DNA of 64,000 nt from Eleusine coracana subsp. coracana. Its lineage: Eukaryota; Streptophyta; Magnoliopsida; Poales; Poaceae. The stretch spans positions 59,756,707 through 59,820,706 of the forward strand of contig CM064420.1 of NCBI GenBank assembly GCA_032690845.1, given 5' to 3'. The translations under genes and the position numbers were made by a program. The notes under the pieces are model-generated. The model saw only the letters and a program-made list of their open reading frames with translations. It did not search any database and was not told where the DNA came from. This document shows positions 26,586 to 38,600 of the stretch, piece after piece; the stretch's first letter is position 1; every line of letters starts with the position of its first letter.

Positions 26586-29500
26586 TTATTCTTTCTCTTT
26601 TTAATTGCCTTCTGAGGCTTCTCTTTCCTTATGTCCTTACTTGACTCAAAAGGGTTTTTATTTAAATTTTGCTGACTGTTGTCAGTTATTCCTAGGTCCA
26701 CATCATCAACACCACGTTGATTGTTGTCCTTTTCAGCTAGTCTCTCTAAGTGAGCCTTATAATTGGCCTCAGCCAACTTGGTTCTAACTAATTCCTCTGC
26801 CTTAATGGCAGTAATTTGTTCTAGGGTCCCTTTTTTATTATTGGCTAAGTTAATATCAAGCTCATTAGCAATTTCAGCTAGAATATCGTCATCTACATCA
26901 TTAAGAATGGCAAAAGAGTTCTTGGTACCTGAGTTCTCCAGGTTTAGAGCCTTCTTTCTCATTGTGGCCTTCACCTCCATGGATATTCCTCCCTGGTTCC
27001 TTACCCTAGAGCTCTGTCTTGTTGCAATTAACAGTCCCTTTGACTTTGTTTTCCTTTTCATTTGACGCGGAGGTCTCTTCTCCAACCACCCTTTGTCAGA
27101 CAGGGACTCTCCTTCTGAACTATTAGCTTCATCACTCGGCAGGTTAGCCATATTCATTGTCTCCATGTCCTTTTTGCTACATTTGGATAGGGAATGATTC
27201 TCGTTAGGGATAAGTAGTTGTGGCCACTTATCTTTTGGTAGGAAGTAACTCCCATCAGCATTGTGGACCACTACACACCCTCCTGAAATTTTATCTTCTT
27301 CCATCTGTTTTTGGCTACTTTCCACACCTATGATCTCACTTTCAATAGGCAGGATGTACTTCCCATTAGCTGTTTTAATCTCAGCACTCTTTGGGCTTGT
27401 GTAACTTTGTGTTTTAGAAACCACTGTGTTGTTGTTGTCATCTCCAGACTCAATCTCCTGATCTGAGGCACCTTTGAGTGTGTCACCCTTTTCATTCCCA
27501 CTCAGTCTTTCTTTCTCCGAGGTTGCCCCCTTCCCTGGAACTATTGTACTGGTGCCCTGAGTGATGGATATATTCTCTACTGGACCTCCCACTTGTGATT
27601 TATGTTCTTGTGTTACTTCTTTTCCCCCTTCATCAGATCTGCCTGCACCCATGCTGGCTATTCCCTCCAAACCTTTCCCATAGCCTGTGTTCTTCTTTTT
27701 CCTTCATTTGTAGACCCATCCTTATCCATCTGGGAATGTTTGCCTTCCCTCTTCTTGGGGACCTCTTCAAATTCTTCAAAGTCATCATCCTCATCATCCT
27801 CAAAATTATCCTTGTTGTGCTTCGGTGGTTGAGGAGTCCTTGTTGTGCTTCGGTGGTTGAGGAGGAGCTTTGTAATCTTTGTTCTTGTAGCTCTCTGCCA
27901 CAAATCTGATATCATATCCAATTAGATTGAAGAAGATTTGCACAAAGCCACGTAGTTTTGTAGGATCCCTGCAGTTTAGCTTAACTCTGACTGGACCTGG
28001 TTTTATGAGACCATGTTCATCCACTACTATTGGTTCCCCTGCCAGAGATGCCACTTTCTTAACAATTTGTTCCTTTCTAGCCATGGCTGGTAACCCGTAT
28101 ATCTTAAACAATGTCGACTGCAACACCCCTGTTGCATCAGGATCGAACTTTGATTTCGACACTTTCACCTTCAAACTATGGATACTCAACACAATCTCAG
28201 AAATCTTTAAAAAGGTCTCTAATGTTGTTTTGTCTGGAAAAACTGCCCTAAATTCTTTCTGATCAGTTTGTTTTATCTGCTAATCCCATTTGTCATTGAT
28301 CAAGTTCCTCAACTCTTCTTCCAGCTTTTTTTCTGTAGCATTTCCTTCTAAAATCTGAATGATGCTAGAAGCTTTCACAATTACCTCAGCTCCTGCAATA
28401 TGTATACTATAGAACCTTTGTTCTGGGATAGATAAGCCAAACATCATCAGATCAGTACCGCTTCCGTGGAAATTCCTGCATTCTGCTGCCATATGACCCT
28501 CTTCCTTGCACTTGTAACAAATCGGCGTTTTGTCACAATCTTTTTGGTGGTGTCCTGTTTCCTGACATCTGAAGCATCTCATCTTCTTGGTGTCATATGG
28601 AGCCCCCAGCTTCTCCAAGTGGCTTCTCCTTCCATACTGGTCATCCTGCTTCTGATCTAGGTACTCTCTTATGTTAGCTTGTTTAGGAAAAGTGTTTTCA
28701 TACCTCAATGTCCGTTGCCGAATCTCTTGAGGTTGTCTTGTGTTACCTCCCGGTGCTTCCTGACGGCGCCCCTGCCAGCTACTACCTCCTCCCTCTCTGT
28801 TGTGCATCTTACTTCCTCCTTCTTCTTGTGCTTGGGCTCCCATGCCCCTGTGGATCTTGGACCTCAAATCCCTCTCCACCCGGTACTTGTCTTCTTCATC
28901 CGATCTATCTTCTCCTGTCCTCTTCCAGGACCGATTGGGATATCGATCCTCTTCTCTGCCCATCTTTACAGCTTCAGCAAAGGATTTCTTCAGCTCCTTT
29001 GGTGGTTTCCGTAGGAAGATTTTCCTCGCACCTACCCCAAATCTTCTAATCTCTTCTCTTGTGGTCGGGAACCTTATCTGCCCCTTGCTATCAGGTTCAC
29101 TGAATTTCGATACCCACACCCATCGTGTGTGTGGTGGCCTCCAGGAGTGGTTGAAGACGGCGTCATGTGAGGCTTTCACTTGGCCCGGCCCACCTTGGTC
29201 TCTCGGCCCAGATTCCGCTCTTTGAAACTCTCTTATTGCCTCATTTTTTCTCTGCCGCTCCTTTGGAATAAGTGCTATGGCCGCTGCCAATTGCTCAGAA
29301 GCCAGCTCCAGTTCCTGCAAATCTTCGTCCATGCTGCTAGCAATAGATTGGAACAAGGCCTTTTTAATTTCTCCTGCCTGTATATTCCTTTTTTCCCGTA
29401 TTTGATTTTCCGCAAACCTAGCCATTCCAATCGAGATGTGTTTGCTTTCCGTGAATCTGCTACTTTCTGTATCCCACTTTTTCCCCACCTTGGGTTTGCT

Positions 29501-29746
29501 ATACCCTTTTCTAGCCTGCTCAACCGTGTTCATATGAGATACGGTGGAGCATCGCTCAAATTCAGGTTGATTACCTACATTGAGTACCCAATGATCTCCA
29601 ATTTTAGGAGCGATGTTTCCCCTTGACAGAGCAGGCCAAATTTCTCGACCTCCACTTCGATCTCCCTTGATTTCTCCAACTCCGCACAAATCCTCCTTGG
29701 CTTGTGCTGATGTTGTCGATTCGCCCTTGTTCACCCTCTCGTTCAT
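26582..29746 (-). pseudogene. LINE ORF1 (gag-like, CCHC knuckles), broken
   Basis: Starts MNERVNKGES at 29746. Its first part (488 codons) ends with two CCHC knuckles, CFRCQETGHHQKDC and CYKCKEEGHMAAEC, which bind RNA in ORF1 proteins, followed by NDKWD and a TAG at 28280-28282. The same frame continues after the TAG with QIKQTDQKEF and LSIHSL, so this is a nonsense change, probably from Trp. A 28-bp tandem duplication at 27809-27864 then shifts the frame before a run of Asp/Glu. The last part, about 362 codons, is Lys/Glu-rich and ends at 26582. ORF1's TGA overlaps the ATG of ORF2 as ATGA. Confidence 0.8.
27809..27864. repeat. 28-bp tandem duplication in LINE ORF1
   Basis: Units 27809-27836 and 27837-27864 (tccttgttgtgcttcggtgg and the bases following) are identical. 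Because 28 is not a multiple of three, the duplication shifts the ORF1 frame. Confidence 0.85.
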
Positions 29747-29933
29747 CGGAAGGAGGGGTTCACCATGATCCTAATCTCTGTCCCGATCTGGATCCCTGCA
29801 CGGCGCCCTTGCACTTAGGGCAGTTCAGCCAGACAAACACAGTAGCCGACAGGGCAGGACCGACCGGCAAGCGCGGAGGCGGAGGCGGAGGCCGCAGCCA
29901 GCTAAACTTTTAGTGACTTGTTTTAGTGCAACC

Positions 29934-29949
29934 TTCACCAATTCAAATT
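29934..29949. repeat. LINE target-site duplication, right copy
   Basis: Exact partner of 22745-22760, at the 5' end of the LINE. Confidence 0.9.
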
Positions 29950-30391
29950 CATTAAAAACTATATGCGCAATCTCAAATCCGAAGCATTGAAGCATGTAGT
30001 GCATATTCTGAAAGCTACCTTAAACTTTGAACGACACATGGCATGAAAATCTGAAGAATGCGGCTCAAAACAAAAATGCGGTTGAATTTCATCAGTTTGA
30101 TTCCCAGTGAAAAGCACAAAAATTTTGGAAGATGGGGACTCAAGGTTGAAGACGGCGCAACCAGCGCAACCGTCGATGTGAAGAGCTGCGGGAGAAGCGG
30201 CAATGGGTAGCCGTCCGACGGGGCTGGAAGAAAAGTGGCAGGCGAGATCCGACGAGTAAGGGGGATTAGTGCAGATCCGGAGCAATACTAGAATATTCTT
30301 GCCGTGGCGAGGCGGGCGCCACCGTCGCCGTCGGAGCGTAAAAGAGGAGCCGTCGCTGGACGGTTGAGGATCGTGTTTTCATAAAAAAGAA

Positions 30392-30655
30392 ATGTGACGG
30401 AATTTTATGAAAATAAATGCATCACGGTTAATAATCGCAATCCAACTATTTGCGTATAGCCCCCTATTTTGAGTTGTGATTAATAATCACAATTCGAATT
30501 AGGATGTTTTCTGCAAATATAAGGGGAGTTTATGCAAATAAATGGATCACCGTTAATAATCACGTTCCAACTATTTGCAGATAGCCTCTCAGTTTGGATC
30601 AGGAGCAATAACCGCGATCCAAATTAGCGTGTTTTCTGTAAATATTGGGACTTTC
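30392..30655. repeat. diverged tandem duplication of about 130 bp
   Basis: Two adjacent units at about 30392-30524 and 30525-30655. Each contains caactatttgc, a ggttaataatc-like phrase and gttttctg-aaatat near the end. No coding capacity seen. The surrounding 29950-31200 stretch has only overlapping GC-rich ORFs without motifs. Confidence 0.65.
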
Positions 30656-31249
30656 ACTTTCGAAGATGCGGCCCGACCTCGCCGGTCGGCCATGGCGCCT
30701 CTGGCTCCGGTGGTCACCCAGATCCCGCCTCCGGGCCCCGTCAGCCGAAGCATAACACTCGCACCCGAATTCAGCTGTCTTGGAGCTCTAGTGTCCTGCC
30801 AATGGCGGCCATGGGCGATATTTCCGCGGGGTTGGTCCGTCATTCTGCAGGTCTCCTCGCCGGCGCGAGGTTCTCCTCCTCCTCCTAGGGAGGCAACGAG
30901 GTGAAGCGGAGGAAGAGGACGACGAGGAAGTGGAGGAGCGGGCGGGGCGCTGGGGATGGTGGAGGAAAGGAAAGGATGGACGGTTGTCTCAGATTTCTCC
31001 GCATCAGAAACGCAAGCAGAACTCTTTGCTGTTCCATGGATCCCTAGCCGAAATTTTCTCCTTTCCAGCATTCCCGCTATCAGATGGCTCGTAATCTACT
31101 TCACGACAATCTGCTGCATTTTGTTCCCAATGGACCAAAGTAACCAGATCGTAGAAGAGGAAACGGGCAAAACAGAGCAGAACGTCTGAATCTTCAGAGC
31201 AGAAAGCTTGGATCATTACAGTAACATCAGGAAGAAGAACCTGATCAAG

Positions 31250-31420
31250 CAATGTAATTCGCAAACGAGCTAGTAGAAGCAGTAGTTTTCTTAATTTCAC
31301 TGCATAATGCAACAGTTAACTCACGTGGTGCTAGAACACACAGGTCTACAGATTTATAAAAGTGAAAATGCGAAATTAGGAGAAACTGAGGAGTTTATGC
31401 TCCTGTCAGTTCAACAATTT
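31250..31420. repeat. diverged copy of the kinase-gene 3' region
   Basis: Resembles 22600-22760 in the same orientation. Shared phrases include gcaaacgagcta, agttttct, aatttcactgca, ggtgctaga and gcgaaattagga/acgaaattagga. In the left copy, similarity appears to run on across the LINE insertion point. Confidence 0.6.
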
Positions 31421-31492
31421 ATATTGATTGGAAGTCAATGATGAGAGCAAGTTATATACAGCATATTTTCTCTCAAACAGATGATGCAAGGT

Positions 31493-34208
31493 TTAGACAG
31501 AAGAGAGATTTAGAAAAGGGTAATCAGTGTACCCGACAACTGGATCGGGAGTGTAGAATGTCGATCTGTCATACTTGTTCAAAGGGGCATTCAGCTCAAA
31601 CCGCTTTGGCAAGTCTGGGTTAGCCAGAAACCATTTGCCATATGCCACAAGATCCGTGTAACCCTCAGATATTGCTTTGTTACCTTCTTCTCTGTTGTAT
31701 CCTCCAGCAACAATGAAAGTACCAGCGAACGCTTTCCTGAAATGCAGCAGCTTATAAGGAATTTGTACCTTGTCTTCCACTTTGACCACCTCTGGCTCAA
31801 CCATGCTGCAGTAGAGGACGCCCAGCTTGTTCATTGTTTGGATCATGTACAGGCCAAGTGCATCTGGGTCTGAGTCCCAACAATCCAGGCAGTTTGAATA
31901 TGGCGACAGACGAACACCGACCCTGTCTGAGCCGATCTCGTCGGCAGTTGCCTGGATTACCTCCAGAGCAAAGCGGCAACGGTTTTCCACGCTTCCACCG
32001 TACTTATCAGTTCTATGGTTAACACTATCCTTCATGAACTGCTCGAGTAGGTATCCAAATGCACAGTGGATTTCAACTCCATCAAATCCTGAAGTTCATT
32101 AATGTGAATGAGTAAAAAAAATTACACTTCCGCTGAATCGAATAGTTTAGTTACTTTAATAAAAAAATATCAGAAAACTGAATGTGTGACGTTATTTACC
32201 ATTTAATCCAAGGAAACAAAAAAATGTGAAAGTACCTGCCTCAATGCAATTCCTGGCAGCAAGCCGAAAATCATTGATAATTTGAGGAATTTCATCTTCT
32301 TTAAGCCTCCTCGGTGCAGAGAACTCCTCCACTGTTCCATTCTTGAAAACTGTAGGTGTGATTTGCTTGTCTGTACAAGAAATTGGTGCTTGTCCGTTGG
32401 GCTGATAATCTGCCATGTACATTGGAATTAGGTTTGATACTTGAGATGAACATTACGAATATGCATGTTCAGTTGTTACGATGGTTGTAGTCTAAGCTTG
32501 TATTCTTACAGAACAACATAAATTGAGCCCATTTCACTCAGTAGCCAACACAGCTATTCAGATGCCTATAAAACATGATCAATTCACGCAAACCAGAAGC
32601 CTATCCTACAAGATCCAAGTACTCAAGCCTACATAGTGGGACACTATTATATCTTTGCTAATCATATGTGTGTGCAAAACCAACCATTTCAATAATCCAT
32701 TCTTCAAATGCTTTAGCTTCCAGTTATTATTAAGGTCCAAGTGCAGGAAATGGCAGCACTAGTGACGTACCATAAGTTGAGGCCCTCCCAACATGCCAGA
32801 TCTGGCAGAAGAAAACTCCACCCTTGCGATGCACGCCTTCCACGACTGGCTTCCAGGCTTCCACCTGTTCCCTGGTCCATATACCAGGCGTGTTGGGGTA
32901 TCCCTGAGCAGTCTCGGAGATGCCGGTGGCCTCCGCAATGATAAGACCACCTTCTGATGCCCTCTGGGAGTAGTACAGAGATACGTGTTCTTGAGGAAGG
33001 CTGTTGTAACACCTTGATCTGGTCAGTGGTGCATGGACAACCCTGTCATAGTGTCATGAAGAAGATGATCAAGCCAGTTGCATGCATACCTACAAAAATA
33101 ACACAGCAGGATTTCCCAACCTAATTAGCCCGTTTTACAGGCTGTGAGTTTTTTTATGGAAACTATTCACCACCTACGTTGATATATTGAATGAAAACGT
33201 ACAGGTGTCTCTTGAGATACGACCCTGGCATACCAGGGCGAGACTATATGAGAGAACAGATACCAAGAGAAACAGATACACACACGCACACAAGAGACCA
33301 AGCCTATCACCCGTTTGCTCCATCACCTAGCAACTTGTCGAGATCGCACTACACAATAATGATTTGAACTTCTGTCTTCATCTGGTTCTGGCCAAGGCAT
33401 AAAAAATCTTCAAAGCCCTGGCCTGGCCCCTAGCCGTCTGGTCGCCACTCATATCATCATCCTCCGACGCCCTCCAAAGTAAGGTGAGAAAGGTGAGGAG
33501 CCTCAGAGGAGGGAAGAACAACTAAAGAGAATGAGCCCCTTGCCTTGCTAACCTGGCTTCAATCTTCAAACTAGAGAAGAAAACCATAATTGGCAGTACT
33601 AGTCAAACATGAAGACACATCAAGTGCAAGAAAACTAACAAGCACCAAAGCTACTGACTTGCCAATCAGAACTCAAAAGAGGAGTGGACAATGAATTGCA
33701 CGCATCAAACTAAAACAGGGGTTGGCTTCTCAAGCTGCCATCACGTACAACGCCCTCCAACGTCCCGTAGGGGAAGGAAGCCCCAAAGGAGGAAGTAGCA
33801 GTCAAAATCAACCATGTGGACTTGACGAAAACGAAGCAAGGAGCACGGCAACAAAGTTCGCTGGATCCTGACAGCAACAAAGGAGCAGAGCAGGAAGCAA
33901 CGGCTGTGAGGTAATTCATCGAACACCTTCCGGGTGAGCACCTAACACGGCTGAGGCATAGTGTAATCGCAACTACAGTAGTTCTTAAGGAGGGAACCAA
34001 ACAGATTAATCTCGTCGACTCATGGGCTCATGAATCCTTTCAATCACGGTATGGACAACAACTAGTCAAAGAAGGAAGCGTAGCGATCGTTGTTACAAAA
34101 GCAAGGTAATGGGCTGATGATGACGATGGGTCCATGGACAGACCTGTGGGAGAGGCGGAACCTGCCCATGGTGTAGGGGGACAGGAGCGGGATTGCTTTT
34201 GCTTCCAT
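31493..34208 (-). CDS. 12-oxophytodienoate reductase-like (OPR group I, OYE family)
   Basis: Four exons in transcript order: 34144-34208, 32771-33042, 32236-32409, 31493-32088; 1,107 nt, 368 aa. Starts MEAKAIPLLSPYTMGRFRLSH, the usual OPR opening. FMN-dependent old yellow enzyme motifs follow: APLTRSR, YYSQRASEGGLII, AQGYPNTPGIW, FFCQIWHVGRAS, GFDGVEIH, DKYGGSVENRCRF, GGYNREEGNKA, FLANPDLPKRF and NKYDRSTFYT. OPRs reduce alpha,beta-unsaturated carbonyls with NADPH. Group I members act poorly on the natural jasmonate precursor. There is no peroxisomal tripeptide (the end is LSSV), so a cytosolic place is likely. Oddity: the active-site motif is H-C-A-F-G-Y (His178, Phe181, Tyr183), where H-G-A-H/N-G-Y is normal. 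Intron 1 is 1.1 kb. Intact frame throughout. Confidence 0.9.
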
Positions 34209-36564
34209 GGATGATCGCAGTTGTCCCTTCGCTGATCCTCTCTGTTGCGTGGTGCTGCTGCCAGTCAGTCGTCCCTGATGATGTCTGTCTGCTGCGATGT
34301 AAAGCTTCGTTCAGATACTGGAATTTTTCGAGAAGCTTGCTGAATTATTTTATTGTCGCTTCCCTGCTTGCTGCTATTCATCCTTCTGGTTCTCGTAGCT
34401 GCTCATTCTTGCGCATTATTGTTAACTGCACAATTGAATGGTGAGAAATAGTGATTGCAGATTAGGCTTAAGATTTATTCTAGTTATCCCAAAGATTTAC
34501 AGCACAAGCCTGTATATCAAGTATCAACGTGTAACTTTGGGGAACATTACTTACTAGCATACAATGAGACGCAGCACTTCAGATACTTGCAACAACACCA
34601 TACAAGTCAGCTGTACTTCGGACTGGATTTCACAAAACTACATTAAGGAGATGGAACTATCACAAAACTACATTAAGGAGATGGAATCATCACAAACTAC
34701 ATGTTGCTTTTGCCGAGAATTTACATTACAAAACTACACTTTTGATGATCGATTTTGCAAAACTACACTTCTATAAAATATCATACAGATAGTTTTGTGA
34801 TACGTAATCAGTACAAATGTGTAGCTTTGTGGGACAATAAAATGATCAAAATGCATTTCTCTGAGTAAATTTTTGTAAAACTGCTTTTTGAAAGTGTTGC
34901 TGAGTGATTCTTTATTCCAATCACAGTGTAGTTTTGTGGAATCCAATCTATAAAATTTGCTGAATGATTCCGTTCTGAACCCCTGGGCTCCTGGCCCCTT
35001 TGAGCAGCTTCTAGAGGGAGGGCAGCGCCTTCGGACTGCGAGGCCAAGATGAGGCGCAGCAGCATTCAACTGAGCTTGGTATTTTGTACTCTCATACACT
35101 GGGTCTCCTAGCATGATAAGTTTGATGCATGATCTGCATACATGGTTTTCCGGGTATTTCCCTGTGCAAATGTCCTAACATGTATACCTGGCCTGCAGTT
35201 CAACCCAGAAAATACCCCCTTGCCTTTATCTGCAGTAGAGATGCTGATAAAATGAAACTGAGATATTAGTTAAACTCTTCAGGCATATCAGAATCTGCAG
35301 CGCAGTAATGTGATTTCTTGATATAGTTGAGTATACATAAGATTGATTGGTTCTTGAAGTTAGGGAAGAGAAGGTTCAATGTTTCAGCAATTTCCCGTAC
35401 ATAATCAACCACAGAATAGGAAGAAATCTTTATCAAGGGCTTGAGGTTTCGCTACTTTGTGTATAATAGAGTAAAAAACTAACCACCACCTAGTAGTAGC
35501 ACAAATCAGGTAGAGCAAAGATAGATTACAGTAATGATGTGAATTTTTTTGGGGTATATAACTGCGTGTATAGCTAACTAGTCGGTTATATGCCCTTATA
35601 TAAAAAAAAAAATAACTGATCTGTCCTTTATCAAAAAATAATGAAAATAATAATCAACTAGGAGTATAGGACACAGTTTGGCATTTCAAGCTCCTGATGT
35701 AGTGCTCCTAGTGTGTAAGCATACCATAATAATTCGTATGCTTGGTAAAGCTATGAGAGATTGATAAAGATCTCTGATGAAGACATACTAGATTCTAGCC
35801 AACAGCACACTACTGTAATTCACAAGCATGAGTTAATTTTATGATGAAAGCATGTTGCTGTAAGCCTAGACTGGAACATATGAACCAAAAAGAAAAAGGG
35901 CTACCATATAGTATGGGAATTTTTCAATCTAGCAGTTGAGTTGATAGAAACAACACACTCTGAGGCCAAACTGTTCCAGATGCAGTACTCAGCATTAACA
36001 AATCTAAATCAAGAAGTTCCAAAACAATCTGAATGAGGAAAAAACATGGCCAGTTAAGCTAACCTCAATCATGAACACAGGAACATCTTTCAGGGTTGCA
36101 AAACCCCTCAACGACTCCACCTCAGCTACATATGCCTGAAAAAAATGTTCACCTAAGGGATTTTCAAGATTAGCCCGTCGATGCCCTGATGCTTTAGTAG
36201 CAAAGAAGATCCGTTGTTGCAGATCAACCGAATCTTTTATTTCTATGTCAAAGTTCAGTTAGATATAGTAAGGATCAGCAGCAGCACAGAAACTGCTTTG
36301 CTGAGTTCTGACTAACTCATCATTGTTTATTGGCGAATGGAGAAGATACATAGAATATATACTCAGCTTGGAAGGATAAATGGAATTCACTGGTGCTTGA
36401 CTTTCTGGAGTGTTGGGTTCTCAATTTTTCTCTCCAGACAACATGATCTTTTACAGAAAGAGGCATGGGAAATAGTATGAATACAAAAATAAACTCCAAG
36501 GAGACAACAAGCCAACAACCTAAAACTATTGATCACCTTAAGTACCCCAGATGCTTTGCATTTA
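34209..36564. other. intergenic; small tandem repeat, no gene seen
   Basis: At 34631-34690 a 30-bp unit beginning cacaaaactacattaagg is present twice, with a partial third copy. The stretch 34450-35000 is rich in aaaactaca on its left side and in tgtagttttgtg on its right side. This suggests an old fold-back element without clear ends. The rest is AT-rich. Confidence 0.45.
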
Positions 36565-36699
36565 GGGCCTGTATGGTTGGTGCCCTCGCCTGAGCGCTGC
36601 CCCTCAGGCACGCATCATAGCCTCAGGCGTCCAAAATCGGACGCCTGAGTGCAACGCCTGACTCAGGCATATTTTTCAGGGTGCCAACCAAACTAGCCC
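36565..36699. mobile_element. 135-bp Tourist-like MITE
   Basis: Terminal inverted repeats GGGCCTGTATGGTTGGTGCCCT and GGGCTAGTTTGGTTGGCACCCT (reverse complement of the right end) are flanked by the Tourist-typical duplication TTA (36562-36564 and 36700-36702). The inside is largely palindromic around caggcgtccaaaatcggacg, so the whole element can fold into a hairpin. Confidence 0.8.
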
Positions 36700-37213
36700 T
36701 TACTCACTCATCCCCGATCAAGTTGATCTGTCAGTGGCAGTCAATTCTTCTACCATCAGTAAAGCAAAACAATTCAAAGGATTTACTGTATGATCTGGGA
36801 ACTGTTAACCGCTGCTGGATATGCAGGATATTTTACAAACTGGAGATAAGGAGCCAACACATTTTTTTAATGATCTGACAAGGCAAAACCTTCTATTAAT
36901 GATTACATAAGAACAACCCACACATAGGCACATTTAATCAGGTCCACAGTTATAGCTAGTTCCTGATAAAACTGCTTGCATTAGATAATAAGAGTGAGCT
37001 TTCCATGTTTGATACAAAGCTTCAACAATTTGCTATTGCCGAGCATCCATGAATAGGGAAAAACAAAACGTATCCCAGGGTCAAGGAGAATTGAAACTTT
37101 GAATATGTATGATTTAGCTACCACCAAGCAACGAATATAACATTTTCTGAAACAGCAATTCATTACAGATAAAGAGGATTCCCCTTTAGATCCTTCTCCT
37201 TTGTTCCAAGTTC

Positions 37214-37683
37214 TTATTCCTCGTTTTTCTCTGCTATCTCCCTTTTGTAAGCCTGCAGCTGTTCTTTAAATTTCTTGCTCTCTTCAAAGTTTGCCTTTCT
37301 CTTCAAAGCTTTCTGAATTTGAATTACAGTATAGTCATATTCAGAAAGAGGGAACTAACTGTTTTTGATAATGAAACTTGGAAACTTGATTTAGGTATAC
37401 ATAAATTGAAGCAAGGGCTGAAGAGCACTCGCCTCCTGTCTGAAGCAGCGATCTAACTTGATTTTCAGGTCTGTGCACTCTCCAAAGAACTTCTTGACAG
37501 GGTGATCGAGATGGCACTTCTGGAACTCTTCAATAATCTAGAAGAACAAAATCACAATTTTGTATCTTATGCTAAAATAATGCAACAACATCCAAATGCA
37601 AATATTAAACAAGGCTAACAGAAAATTAGCAAAGGTACCTCGGCACACATAGGATGCCTGTGTAAAGTCAGAGGAGGATGCAT
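37214..37683 (-). CDS. CMC2: COX assembly mitochondrial protein 2 homologue (twin CX9C)
   Basis: Three small exons in transcript order: 37639-37683, 37433-37537, 37214-37312; 82 aa. The protein starts MHPPLTLHRHPMCAE. It has two CX9C pairs, C-AEIIEEFQK-C and C-TDLKIKLDR-C, the coiled-helix fold imported and oxidised in the mitochondrial intermembrane space by the Mia40/Erv1 route. The tail (ALKRKANFEESKKF) is basic and helical as in CMC2, which helps assemble cytochrome c oxidase. Length is normal for the family. The second intron has a GC donor (GAG|GCGAGT), yet frame and conserved sequence join correctly across it. A 5' UTR intron is likely (donor near 38217, acceptor near 37710). Confidence 0.9.
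37313..37432 (-). other. GC-AG intron in CMC2
   Basis: Donor GAG|GCGAGT and acceptor TTCAG; 120 nt. No GT donor nearby preserves the RQE-KAL junction expected for the family. Confidence 0.8.
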
Positions 37684-38577
37684 CTCTGGACAGGTTTATG
37701 GAAATCTCAGACTGCATAAGGATAGATCGTGTTAGAAAGACACGCAACTGAAATATTACAACAAGAAGACACATCTTCCCTGCACTCATCATGCAGAACA
37801 CGGAAAGAGGGTAAATTTGGCCCTGGGCCCTTTCCAGTTCCAGGTAGTCGATGCCTATGGCTTTCTAGTTCGCTTAGCATCTATTGCAACACAGATCACT
37901 ATTGCGAGCCAAAATCATAAGGGATGACTTAGCGTAGGACATTGGACGCCCCATGGAAACGCACATCGACGGAGCTACCAATAGGCCGCCCTACCTAACT
38001 CCAGTAGAGAAACTTTCCAGCCCCCAGGTGGCCTGTCCGGCATTGGTAGCGTTGCTGCCTGCCGCTTGAGTTGTTTGACCATTTCGGGAAGATGGAAGAA
38101 GGGTGAAAATTCTCCATCTCCATCACCGTCCCCGTCCCAACCCCCGCGCAGGGATCAACCCTAAATCTCAACTACATAAGGAAGGAGGAGGATTGGGGGA
38201 TCGAGATTAGCTCTCACCTGGTGGTGGAGGAGGAGCGGCAGGCTTGTGCACCTTTGTGGTCGCCGTTTACAAGACCGAGCCGCCGCTGCTAGCGTTCAGA
38301 GAAGTGAGTGGATTTCCAGCCTCCAATCTCCGCTACACAGAGAAGCGGGAGGAAGGGAGGCACGGCGGCGGCTACGGCGGCGGGAGGATCCAGCGTTGTG
38401 AGGAGAGGACTGCCGCCGCAAAATAATTACCGGTGAACCATCGAGCCACGGTTGCAACTTGCAACATGGGTCCTTTTTTTTTTTTCCCTCTTCCTTTCTT
38501 TCAGGACCAGTTGCAGCATGGGCCTGCCTCGGGCCTCGGCCCAATCGGACTAATGCATCTTCAGTCACGTTACCGGG

Positions 38578-38600
38578 TTCCCCTCAAAAAAAAAAAAAAA
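38578..38600 (+). mobile_element. 23-bp tail-only retroposon footprint
   Basis: The insert ttcccctc plus 15 A lies between perfect 15-bp repeats AGTCACGTTACCGGG (38563-38577 and 38601-38615). Confidence 0.65.

Larger units (their letters stand above)
22761..29933 (-). mobile_element. full-length L1-type LINE retrotransposon, inactive
   Basis: A 7.17-kb element on the minus strand. Its ends are set by a perfect 16-bp target duplication TTCACCAATTCAAATT (22745-22760 and 29934-29949) and a poly(A) tail, seen as T from 22761 on the plus strand and preceded by a TTTTGTCT-like stretch. Order on the element: 5' leader, ORF1 with two CCHC zinc knuckles, ORF2 with apurinic endonuclease, reverse transcriptase (YADD) and a zf-RVT-like C-terminus. 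Both ORFs carry stops and frameshifts, so it cannot move by itself. It sits just downstream of the CDK-like gene in the opposite direction. The perfect duplication argues for a fairly young insertion despite the lesions. Confidence 0.92.

Noticed and set aside
30589..31071. 160-codon minus-strand ORF
   Set aside because: Pro/Arg-rich composition, overlapped by plus-strand ORFs, part of it lies in the tandem repeat; no domain recognised.
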